A DNA stretch of 64,000 nucleotides from the NCBI GenBank assembly GCA_036873135.1, contig JAPTYO010000022.1, positions 7,717,785 to 7,781,784 of the forward strand, given 5' to 3'. Numbering within the stretch: the first letter of the stretch is position 1; each line of letters begins with the position of its first letter. Both the position numbers and the translations under genes were made by a program. Below are positions 41,173 to 51,869 of this stretch, one piece after another. The notes beneath the pieces were generated by a model. The model saw nothing but the letters and a program-made list of their open reading frames with translations. It was not told where the DNA came from and ran no database searches. Source of the stretch: Clarkia xantiana subsp. parviflora (lineage: Eukaryota; Streptophyta; Magnoliopsida; Myrtales; Onagraceae).

Positions 41173-41574
41173 ACTCATTGATTCGAAAGGGAATGTCTAG
41201 AATTTGTTGGATAGATGCGCAAAAATTCGATGATTCAGAAGAATACCGAAGAATTGACGCAGGGTAGAGGAAAACCTTAATCTTTTTCGTATATCAATAA
41301 ACTAAATGTAAATGACGACTAACATAGATTAAATATAAAAATATAAAACCCTAACCCTAGGACAAAATCATAATTAGCAATAAAGCACTAAACAAAACTG
41401 ACAAATTATAAAAAAGACCGAAAGAAACATAAAACTGCAAATTTGACCATCTAGACGAACGAATTTGGCCAAAAAACGTCAAACCCCATAGTTTACTATG
41501 GTTCTTGCTCAGATCGCCGTTTCCTCATGGAAAAGTGTACATGCACGCCCAAATCCGAGACTTTGCCCACATCA
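41173..41574 (-). repeat. Mini-E5 left (3') LTR, main part
   Basis: It matches 42003-42405. Its first ~26 bases lie at 38498-38523, left of the nested E5. It ends at TTTGCCCACATCA (41574). Confidence 0.75.
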
Positions 41575-41971
41575 TTCTCTCCGGGGAAGAGAAGATTTGC
41601 GCTCGAATCTTACGCAACGAAGACCAGTAATAGGAAGCAGGAAGAACACACTCAGCCACAAAATCATAAAAAATTTCACGTGAAGCGGTGTTCAAGTGTG
41701 GTCTTGGTGCCGATGTTGGTGTCGATTTCCCTTGTGGCTTGTACCCGAAATCGGAGGTCAAGAGGCCTTCGAAGTCGCTCCTGGCGGTCGGGGAAAGGAT
41801 AAATCCAGGATCATGGAAGGTAGAGTGATGGTCGATCATCGATGTGACGTTATCATCGTCGGTGTACTCATCATAAATTGGATTATCAAGAACAGTCGCA
41901 GTCCTGGTACGATCTGATGTTAGCCAATCAAGGAACGGCATCGTGCAGAATCTTCGGCTCTGATACCAATC
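41575..41971 (-). other. Mini-E5 internal region with short frame
   Basis: The minus strand starts with the TGGTATCAGAGC primer site, then an ATG (about 41942) opening a frame of roughly 125 residues (MPFLDWLTSDRTRTATVLDN...) that reads on into the left LTR. It does not resemble E5 Gag. It may be a vestige of another coding region or random. Confidence 0.45.
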
Positions 41972-42405
41972 TGATGCAGCGTGATGGGGATAGATGAGAC
42001 AAAAACTCGTTGATTCGAAAGGGAATGCAGATAATTTGTTGGATAGAGGCGCAAAAATTCGTTGATTCAGAAGAATACCGAAGAATTGACGCAGGGTAGA
42101 GGAAAACCTTAATTTTTTCATATATCAATAAACTGAATGTAAATGACGGCTAACATAGTTTAATAGAAAAATCTAAAACCCTAACTCTATGACAAAATCC
42201 GAAATTTGCAATAAAGCACCAAACAAAACTGACAAATTATAAAAAAGATCGAAAGAAACATAAAACTGCAAATTTGACCATCTAGACAAAGGAATTTGGC
42301 CAAAAAACGTCAAACCCCATAGTATACTATGGGTCTTGCTCAGATCGTCGTTTCCGCATAGAAAAGTGTACTTGCACGCCCAAATCCGAGACTTTGCCCA
42401 CATCA
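41972..42405 (-). repeat. Mini-E5 right (5') LTR (434 bp)
   Basis: Bounded by TGATGCAGCG and GCCCACATCA. It has the same layout as the E5 LTR, which lies in inverted orientation, so the two could pair as a hairpin over 3 kb. Confidence 0.8.
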
Positions 42406-42843
42406 TATAATTATCTAAAAAGTTGTTAAATATTACACTCTATGCCACCCACTTACTCATGTGGGAGGTTGGAGTCGGAACTCAATCATTTCCCTAACCA
42501 TAAAATTTAATTTAAATAAAATGCCATGGCTGTATAACGTCAAAAGCGAGCATCAACTATAGGAGAGCTAGCACTTACGGGAGCACCAATGCATCGCTAT
42601 GGCGATTTTCAATTACTCAGCAGAAGATTGTGAAAATCAAATTCAACGCATAATCAACGTCCAATCTAATAATAACTAATCTTGACGTAACAATGCCTTC
42701 AGATCTCTGGATAATCTATTTGAATTAAAAAAAAAAAAGTCTTGTGATTACAGAGAAAAACCAAAATGCAAAACTCAAGACACAAGTCGATAAATATCAA
42801 ATGTCCATGCTCCTAGAAAGCAGTTTTCTTTCTTAGTTTTCTA
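42406..42843. other. 3' flank of the RPSA gene
   Basis: AT-rich DNA with no repeats recognised. The part nearest the gene (about 42730-42843) probably includes its 3' UTR. No clear polyadenylation signal can be singled out. Confidence 0.4.
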
Positions 42844-44890
<2,047 letters not shown>

Positions 44891-45010
44891 GTTATCTTCC
44901 TTTACCCTCAGAATTGGCAAACAAGTACTGGAGGGAGGCTTGCTCTTGCGAGGAGCAACTGGTAAAGGGAGTAGATGATGTCGTAGGGTTCCAATAAAGA
45001 GGATCCGCTG

Positions 45011-45042
45011 GATTTTATATGGTGGACCTTGTGAAACCCTAG
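45011..45042 (-). promoter_or_regulatory. RPSA core promoter: TATA-like box and telo-box
   Basis: On the minus strand CCATATAAAATCC (45011-45022) lies about 120 bases before the start codon. Upstream is CTAGGGTTT (45034-45042), a telo-box; these are frequent in plant ribosomal-protein promoters and act with site II elements in dividing cells. A second AGGGTTCC-like site sits at about 44984-44991. Confidence 0.6.
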
Positions 45043-45290
45043 TTACAAGTTAATGTCCCTTCTACCCCTGTGTTAATGTATAGTGTTTTAAAACCGAACA
45101 GAGGTCGAACCGGTGAGCATAAAAAACCGCAAAATAAAAAATCGAGATAAACTGTTCCGAAACCATTCCACGGCCGCCTTTCCTCTCAACTCTCGACTGA
45201 TAATAGATCAGCTCAGTCCTCTCGAATCCAGCTCCAGTTTCCTTTCTGACTGTCCGTGTAATAATTTCTCCGATATAATATATGAGGTTT
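45043..45290. other. Upstream flank of RPSA
   Basis: About 250 bases of unremarkable DNA between the RPSA promoter and the retroposon. The last 16 bases are the left copy of the retroposon's target duplication. Confidence 0.4.
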
Positions 45291-46924
45291 TTTTTTTTTT
45301 TTTTTTTTAATGAAAAACGAACTTTATTTAAATAAAAGTTATTATAAACTACAAATTAGAGAAAATCGGCGCCGGAGAGATTGGAAAACATCCAATTCCC
45401 GAACTAGTTGAGCGGGTACTAACAAAACAACAGAGCAAAACATCGAAATACGAATAAAAAAAATAACAGAACGGAATAACGGAAGAGATGACCCCAGGCA
45501 AATGATAGAAGCTTGGAGAGGGGGAATCCACCTGATACAGCGGCACCTGTAGTCCTTCGGAGGGTAGAAGAACCTTCCTTAAGAGCGACATAGCTAACAG
45601 AGGACCTGCAAACCAAGCGATACCAGACAGTAGCCATAATAAATCGGAAACACAAACGACTCCATAGACAAACAAGGATGACAGCATGACCGGTGCAGAG
45701 ATCTCTAAGTGGTAGGTGCTGGATGAAACCAGTTTACCGAAGCACCCCTGCCCGTGGAACATCCGCGAAGGACTAGCGCACTTTGGGGGTGCCATAGAGA
45801 TGCTCTGCTTCTCTGTTAGGAGAAGGAAATGAGATACGACTGCAATCGCGGTCGTATCGTGGTTACCCCAGAGGGTAAATATCATGCGGTGGCTTGTTCC
45901 GAGAACGGAACGTTGGTTCTGACGAACCATGAATTCTGCTGGAAGGGGTAGATGGGGGAGGGTAGTAGGCTGTACCGCTAGAAAGTAGTCAAGTTTGAGC
46001 TTAAAACGGTGAACAGCATCCATGACGGCGCGTGAAGGGACGCAGGCTACCGGCGCACGGCATGTTGGTGGCGGAGATGGACCGTGGCGGCGCGTGGAAG
46101 AGCGTCCTGACACGTGGAGACGCATGTCGTCGCGCATGGCGGTGCGTGGGATGCACGCGCCACTGCAGTGGGCGCGTGGCTGGCAGTTGGCTGGCGCGTG
46201 TAAGCGCGTGGCGGCGCTTGGGTGGCGCGTGCTGGCGCGTGCGGCGCGTGTGACGCGTGTGGCAGCGCGTGTTGGCGCGTGAATGCGAGTGTAGGCGCGT
46301 GAGAGAGTGTGGAGGTGGTGGTGGGGGATCTTTGTGCGGGATTGAGGGTTGTGGTGATGGTGAAGGTGAAGGGGGTGAGGCGGACTCCGCGATTTGGCGA
46401 GGTGGAGGCGGATAGTAGGATGAAGGCGAGGTTGAACAAAGCCATCCGCTGTGGTGGGGCTTCCGGCTTAGGCTTAGGTGTGAGGGGCGTGGATGTTCGT
46501 GGGATGTGTGGGTGATGACGGAGGCGCGTGGAGGTGAACGTGGGTGGTTGTGGTGGTATCGGGCGGTCTTTGTGTGCGCTCGATGGTGGTGGTGATGGTG
46601 AGCGCGGTGTGCGCACTTCCGAGAGATAGGTCATATCTCTCCGTCGTGGCTGGAGGGGTAGGGTGTTTGTGGGCGTGGAGGGAAGGATGTGGACTCCGCT
46701 CTTACACGAGCCGACGGTGAGGTGTGGGGCGAAGGCGAGATTGAGCAAGGCTAACCGCTGAGACACGGTTTCAGGCTTTGGCTTTGGCGTTGGCGTAGGC
46801 TTTGCTTTGGCCGGAGATGGAGCTCCGCAGTTCCCCCTGAAGAAGTTTGCCGAGGCAGAAACTTGCTTCCAGGGAGCCAGTTGAGAGCATCCAAATAGTG
46901 CCATCTATTTGGCTCTCTTCCAAA
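45291..46924 (-). mobile_element. Poly(A)-tailed retroposon with target duplication (1.6 kb)
   Basis: The left end is a run of about 20 T (poly(A) on the minus strand). The flanks ATAATATATGAGGTTT (45275-45290) and ATAATATATTAGGTTT (46925-46940) match at 15 of 16 positions, the sign of LINE-type insertion. The minus strand has two overlapping frames, 46904-46047 (285 aa, Pro/Thr/Ala-rich, MALFGCSQLAPWKQVSASAN) and 46137-45349 (262 aa). Neither shows endonuclease or RT motifs. AATAAAGTTCGTTTTTCATT precedes the tail, as in plant L1 elements. It could be a non-autonomous LINE derivative or a retrocopy. A GCGCGTG-rich stretch lies at 46150-46310. Confidence 0.7.
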
Positions 46925-46940
46925 ATAATATATTAGGTTT

Positions 46941-47145
46941 GGTGTTAGCATTAAATATGACTTAGGAGGAACTTTTCTGTTCCAAAAGCTATTAGATTTT
47001 TTATCCCATACATATTGGATTGTCAAAAGCTATTAGATTTTTTTTATCACATAATATGTGCCTTTGTCTTATCAAATGGTTGAACTTGAATATTTGGAGA
47101 ATACACAACTTGAATATCATAGTCTATCTAAGGAAAATTTCTTAG
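46941..47145. other. Intergenic DNA right of the retroposon
   Basis: No gene was seen. CAAAAGCTATTAGATTTTTT occurs twice (about 46983 and 47024), a short direct repeat. Confidence 0.4.
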
Positions 47146-47297
47146 GTAAGCTTGGTGTTCACACCAAACCAATATTATAATGACAAGTGTCTTTGCTCCC
47201 ACCATTTTAGGTTCATTCTTAGGGTTTTAGAAAAACAACTAATAAAAATGAGACACTTATCATTATATTATTAGATTGGTGTAAACACCAAGCCTAC
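47146..47297. mobile_element. Small foldback element (MITE), about 150 bp
   Basis: The left arm, AGCTTGGTGTTCACACCAA then TATTATAATGACAAGTGTC, is mirrored by the right arm, GACACTTATCATTATATTATTAG then TTGGTGTAAACACCAAGCC, giving imperfect inverted arms of roughly 45 bases around a short loop. The arms start near GGTAAG and end near CCTACA. The target duplication is unclear, so the superfamily is unassigned. Confidence 0.65.
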
Positions 47298-47448
47298 ACA
47301 GGCCGTTAGGAGAACAGTTTTGAGAAGTCCTATAAGTTTCAGAAGTTGTTGCATTGCTTGCTTTATCTAATTGGTTACCGAATATGCCCAAAATATCTAA
47401 AATCCGATATTTTTTTCTTACGAAATCTGAGGTTGGTTGGACTATTTT

Positions 47449-47632
47449 CTCATATTTTACTAATCGAGTATGAGCCCGAAACTGATGCTAAAAAACCGAA
47501 GTTTGGTGGTTAAATTTTTTTATCTAAAAAGTTTGCATGTCTCATATTTTCCTAATCGAGTCCGAGCCCGAAACTGATGCTAAAACACCGAAGTTTGGTG
47601 GTCATATTTTTTTCTCTAAAAAGTTTGCACGA
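47449..47632 (+). repeat. 92-bp tandem duplication
   Basis: Two adjacent copies of a unit starting CTCATATTTTMCTAATCGAG and containing GAGCCCGAAACTGATGCTAA and CCGAAGTTTGGTGGT, about 90% identical. Non-coding. Confidence 0.8.
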
Positions 47633-48073
47633 CTCGCCCATGCCTAGGCCTACCAGTGAGAACACCTATTCGTCGTCCAACCAATTCGTCAGTCGGTTCG
47701 CATCATAAAAAATATAAAATTTAATCTATAGATATAGCCTAGCCCAAAATTCCAAACCCGACCCTTCTATATAAAGAAAAAGGTTTGATACACGTGCCAG
47801 TTTAGAGTTCCGAAAAGTCACAACCAAGAGATAATCACAGTGGGTAAATATTGTGAACTTTAAGGTGAGATTTTAACACACTCACAATCAGAATGTAATC
47901 GGCATTTCATGGTCGAAATGTTTATATTTTCTCATAAAAAACCTTGTTCAACTTAAATACATGCAATATATATATATATGTATATAACGACATGTTAGGT
48001 TCGTAAAATAGGAATAGGGAATTAGGAATCAGTATAATTATGTTTTGTTACTTAAGTGTATGGATTGCGGATT
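47633..48073. other. AT-rich intergenic DNA
   Basis: No gene or repeat of note except a short TATATATATATGTATATA run near 47970. Confidence 0.4.
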
Positions 48074-48589
48074 GGGAAAAGTATGTAAAACATGCAACAT
48101 GTTTGAAAAAGATGGTTTTATGGACCAATATGTTTTAAAACATACAACATGTATGAAAAAGATGGTTTTATGGACCAAAATGTTTTAAAATGTACAACAA
48201 GCTTACAAAAGATGGTAAAATGATGTATCGTCCACTTGTTGTCACTAGTCTCATTAAGTGGACACGTGCGAATCACGTTTTTAAATAATGATTATTATTA
48301 TTATTATCTACATCCACCTATTAATAATCATCGCTATATATAAATTAATTTCTTGTTTTAATTATTATTAGTTTTTTTTTCTAAAAATGTCTTGCGCTCG
48401 TGTCCACTTAATGAGACTATTGATAACGAGTGGACGGTATGTCATTTAACATCTTTTGTAAGCTTGTGTACATTTTAATACATATTGGTCCATAAAACCA
48501 TCTTTTTCAAACATGTTGTACATTTTCAAATATATTGGTCCATAAAACTATTTTTTTCAAACATGTTGCATGTTTTACATACTTTTCCC
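48074..48589. mobile_element. Mutator-type element with long TIRs (516 bp)
   Basis: It starts GGGAAAAGTATGTAAAACAT and ends with the inverted copy. The inverted arms extend about 190-200 bases on each side and include CTCATTAAGTGGACACG near their inner ends. The flanks TTGCGGATT (48065-48073) and TTGCAGATT (48590-48598) form a 9-bp duplication with one change, as expected of Mutator-like elements. Within each arm a roughly 55-base unit around AAAGATGGTTTTATGGACCA is repeated. It is non-coding and must rely on a transposase elsewhere. Confidence 0.82.
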
Positions 48590-48729
48590 TTGCAGATTCA
48601 CAATTCTTAACTTTTAGGGAAATATTCAATCTTGACCCAATCCCCAAGAATGAGCATTCCAATTTCTGCTGGAATTGGGAATAAAAATAAAAAGACAACT
48701 TTAATATTACATTTTAACTAAAATTACAT

Positions 48730-49115
48730 ATTATACCTAACCTAATTTCTTAATCACGTCGTAGACTCTTCATTCTCTATGTATACAACTGACCTTCCAC
48801 CGACATGTTGTTCACCGCATCATCTCGCTCATCTTGATGTTTCCGCTGCTGTGCCTGCTCATTCCGATTGGTTCCTTGTGGTTGGTTTCTAACACTAGGT
48901 TGTGCGTACGCTTGCTGCGACTACGGATAGGGTTGAAGTGAGGGTACCTCAGTTCTTGGATGGAATGTTGAAGAGGTTTGTACTTCATCTATCACGGGTT
49001 GATCTTTTGGGTTTGCGCCCTGAGCGACTTGCTTTGCATGTAGTCGATTTGTTGAAGGTTCCGGACGGTGGGAATCACCCATTTCGTTTATTTGGAGGTT
49101 CCTGCTTGTAGCCAT
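48730..49115 (-). pseudogene. E7 gag N-terminal relic
   Basis: From the ATG at 49115 the minus strand encodes MATSRNLQINEMGDSHRPEP, then Gln/Pro-rich sequence to a TAG at 48921, and in the same frame SQQAYAQPSVRNQPQGTNRN and EQAQQRKHQDERDD. Composition and place resemble the Gag start of E2. About 40 bases upstream is a decayed PBS-like motif (49155-49168) next to LTR-like DNA. The rest of the element is missing to the left. Confidence 0.5.
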
Positions 49116-49168
49116 TGACCTCATAAAGTAAGCCACGACTTTTTGCTCGAATCACATGGACGCCGCCA

Positions 49169-49402
49169 CGTCTCAAGCTCCGGTCTTCGTTCATTATTCC
49201 TCCTCTCGAAATCCTGCAAGAATGGGTAGACCGGGTCGTGACCCTGTAAACCCTCACTAATAGAGGGGCAGCTCAAGTGTAGAGAGATAGAGGGAGAGCT
49301 CAAGTGTAGAAAGAGATTAACCTTGAATAAAAAGTAGAGTTGCATATTTATAGGAATTTGTGTCATTTATTCTCGGATAGTAGTTAATCTCGTTTTGAAT
49401 AG
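49169..49402 (-). repeat. E7 5' LTR remnant
   Basis: The minus strand has TATAAATATGC (near 49342-49352), then AGAGAGA-rich leader, TTAGTGAGGGTTTACAGGG and TCTACCCATTCTTGCAGGAT. That last module matches the GACCCAG...CTGCAAGAGGGG segment of the E1, E3 and E4 LTRs. It is cut at 49402 by the E6 LTR. Confidence 0.5.
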
Positions 49403-50084
49403 TGTTTGATGGAACAAGCTCGTCGGGGGTTCCGGACTAGGCAGCCTTGCGTCGAGTCGAGTTCCTATACTCTTCGTGTTTCCCGTCTTTTCGATCTTAC
49501 CGTCGATCTCTTTCCAAGTCGTCGATTACCTGCAAGAAGGATTGCGCCAGAGGGGGGTGGGGTGTCTCTTGCGAACCCTCTCTAATGCTAAAGTCAGAGC
49601 CGAGTTCTAGAGAGATAAAGTAGAGAGAAGGCATAGCGATATTGTCGGGGATGTGTAAAATGAAGAATGCCTCCTCCTATTTATAGAGTTTGAGAATTGT
49701 ACGGGTGGGGCCCATGTAAAAGGGTAGTTCCGTAAATAGGTGGAGGGTAATTTCGTAAATAAGTAGAGTCCCGGGTGTCAGATACTCAAGGATTTAGGGT
49801 TGGACGCATCGACCCCGTGACACCGGACCGGTCCGATGTTGATGACACCGGTCCCGGTCCGTACTGCTAGTACCGGACCTGGTCCGGTACCAATGGTACG
49901 GACCGGTACGGTGTCACCAGACTAGTCTGGTACAAATGATACCGGAAGTCTGGTAACGCGATACCGGACTTGCGTGCGAAAATATAAGGTCCTTATCCCC
50001 TTACCATGTTCGGGGTCGACAGTGCGACCATGTCAAGCCTTAATGTGGTCCAGTCGGGTGTATATCCATCATTTGCCTCCGAGT
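49403..50084 (-). repeat. E6 3' LTR (E2 family)
   Basis: Bounded by TGTTTGATGG (49403) and GTATATCCATCA (50084). On the minus strand it begins TGATGGATATACACCCG, close to E2's TGATGGATATACGCCC. The part after the start (about 49815-49970) is a chain of inverted repeats built on ACCGGACCGGTCC, CCGGTACC and ACCAGACTAGTCTGGT, followed by a TATA box (CTATAAATAGG, near 49678-49688) and a leader with CTTGCAGG. The limits are inferred from the ends only. Confidence 0.65.
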
Positions 50085-50722
50085 CAAGCATAGGTTTATC
50101 CTCTACTTGACTCTATTTTTTAGAAGGATTTACACCCGATTGTATCTCGGCTTTCATTTGACCTCTTTTCATGAGTTTGTCATTGCAATTGTCGGTGTTC
50201 GATGGTCATTTCTTCCGTGCTAGGAAGTTTGTCATTGTCCTTGTCGATGTCCAATCTATATCATCATTGTACTCATAGACAAAAGAATTTCATGTATAGA
50301 GATTAACATGTAACGTTGCGTATGTAATCATGGCTATGATTGACATGCTTGATAATGTAAATGAATGATATCGTATCAATATGAGTACGCGTATATGAAC
50401 AAATTGATATATATGTCTAGGTATGACGAAATTGCTTTATACCGTGCAAATGAGTGTGCTCATGCATTAGTCTTGAAGAAATATCTACTTGTTTGTCAAC
50501 AATGTTGTCGTCCTGTATGTATACTGCAATTCATGATGATGAAAAAATTTCTAAGTGTTTTGAAAACACTAGCGATAATGTACATGGATGTACATATGTC
50601 GTTCATGAAAAATTTACTTAGTGTTTTGATAACACTAGTAGTGATGCATATAGATATGATCATAGTGATGTTGAAATAAATTCAAGTGTTATGAAATACT
50701 ATCAATGTCATGCTATGGTTAA
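50085..50722 (-). mobile_element. E6 internal remnant with PPT
   Basis: The minus strand ends in CTTGACTCGGAGGCAAA before the LTR, equivalent to E2's TTGACTCGGGGGCATG, and further up has AAATAGAGTCAAGTAGAGG like E2's AAATAGAGTCAATCAAGGG. The rest is AT-rich and non-coding, with two copies of a TAGTGTTTTGAWAACACTAG palindrome (about 50550 and 50619). E4 cuts it at 50722. Confidence 0.6.
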
Positions 50723-51372
50723 TGTTGGATCACGGTTGGAACTCCGATACGTTCTTGACGGAAGTCCGAACTCCTTCGCTCCAAGTAATCCTGCAAGAAG
50801 GGGATAGACCGGGCGGTGACCCAGAATCCCTCTCCGATGCTTAAATGAGTATCTCGATGCAGGCAAGCAAGTATCAGTATGTAAGTATGTGAACGTATCA
50901 ATCCTGAGTTAACTCCTTCCTTTATATAGGGGAGGGGTTACCTCAATTACCTGTCGAGATAACTACCACGTTCCGTTTATCTCGGCCAGTAGCCCACGTT
51001 CCGTCTTTTCAGGCCACTTTTCCACTACGCTGATAGTGGGCGTGTTTCTCGGCATCATCCTCTGGTGGCAAGTCCCGACGGATGTCGGGGACTCCAGAGT
51101 TATCTCCTTTGGTCACCGCTCGGGGCCCCTCGTCATCGGGACAGGGCCAGTATTCTCAGGGATTCAATATCGGGGCCTACTCAAAGGCATATCATCGGGG
51201 CCTACTCAAAGGCATATCATCGGGGCCTACTTAAAGGCATAACATCGGGAGCGTGTAGCTCGTATGACGGGACCCCTCGCATTAGTCCTCTAAGCCTCTT
51301 TCGGAGCCCAGTGGGCCTATTTCACCGTTTACTCGTCGTCAATGGGCCTAACGGCTATGTCGAAACCCATCA
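50723..51372 (-). repeat. E4 3' LTR (650 bp)
   Basis: Bounded by TGTTGGATCACGG and GAAACCCATCA. It contains three copies of ATCGGGGCCTACTCAAAGGC-type repeats (51167-51240). The 5' LTR lacks about 45 bases present here near 50850-50895. Confidence 0.9.
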
Positions 51373-51714
51373 TTGCCCCCAAGACATGAGGGACTTATAG
51401 TTCGTCGTGTCTTCCAGTTCCGGACCTCCCGATATCGGCATCGGAGGCTTTCGACTTCTCGGAAAATCTTTTGAAGCAGATCTCCTCTTCCCGGATTCCC
51501 CGATATTCCGAGGATAACCACCGAATCCGAAAAGATTTCTCGATTACTCAACTATTAAATGCAGCAGGCGACGAAGCGACGGCTTGGGTACCCGTGCCTG
51601 TTTTTTCTGACAAAGCACTTTCTAGCCGTTTTGTCTCTAGTGTTTCGACGATTCAGGTTGAGGTGTTTTATCTTCAACGGTCCAGATTGCAACGTCTCTT
51701 TGGCTGTCCTCTCT
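51373..51714. other. E4 PPT and antisense-gene upstream region
   Basis: On the minus strand TCTTGGGGGCAA (51373-51385) is the polypurine tract. The rest is upstream sequence of the plus-strand gene. It contains AGTTCGTCGTGTCTTCCAG, conserved in E1 and E3. Confidence 0.6.
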
Positions 51715-51725
51715 CCTATAAAACC
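51715..51725 (+). promoter_or_regulatory. TATA box of E4 antisense gene
   Basis: CCTATAAAACC, about 150 bases before the ATG at 51870. Equivalent sites exist in E3 (25541) and E1 (33674, minus strand). Confidence 0.65.
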
Positions 51726-51869
51726 CCAAATCTTGGCACTATTCAGTTCTTCTCTACCGTTTCATTCTCTGTGTTTTCAAAAGCTCAAGCTCTCCTTTCT
51801 ATTTCTGATCAACACTCCGGCGACCAGGATCTCCGACCATCAAGATCATCCTTTCTTCTCCGATTCAAC

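Larger units (their letters stand above)
38498..42405 (-). mobile_element. Mini-E5: miniature LTR retrotransposon carrying a nested E5
   Basis: A 434-bp right LTR (41972-42405), a 397-bp internal region (41575-41971) and a left LTR in two parts (38498-38523 and 41173-41574). The LTR ends are TGATGTGGGC and GCTGCATCA. The internal region begins at TGGTATCAGAGC (minus strand, 41959-41970), the initiator-Met tRNA primer site, and ends at a purine tract GGGGAGAGAA before the left LTR. The flanks TACAA and TATAA suggest a duplication with one change. Without the nested E5 it is about 1.26 kb, the size and layout of a TRIM-type element. Confidence 0.7.

Noticed and set aside
46150..46310. GCGCGTG-rich stretch as a CpG island promoter
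   Set aside because: It lies inside the retroposon and is better explained as low-complexity expansion. No transcription start features were seen.
48902..49111. Plus-strand 69-residue frame
   Set aside because: Shadow of the minus-strand gag N-terminal relic of E7.
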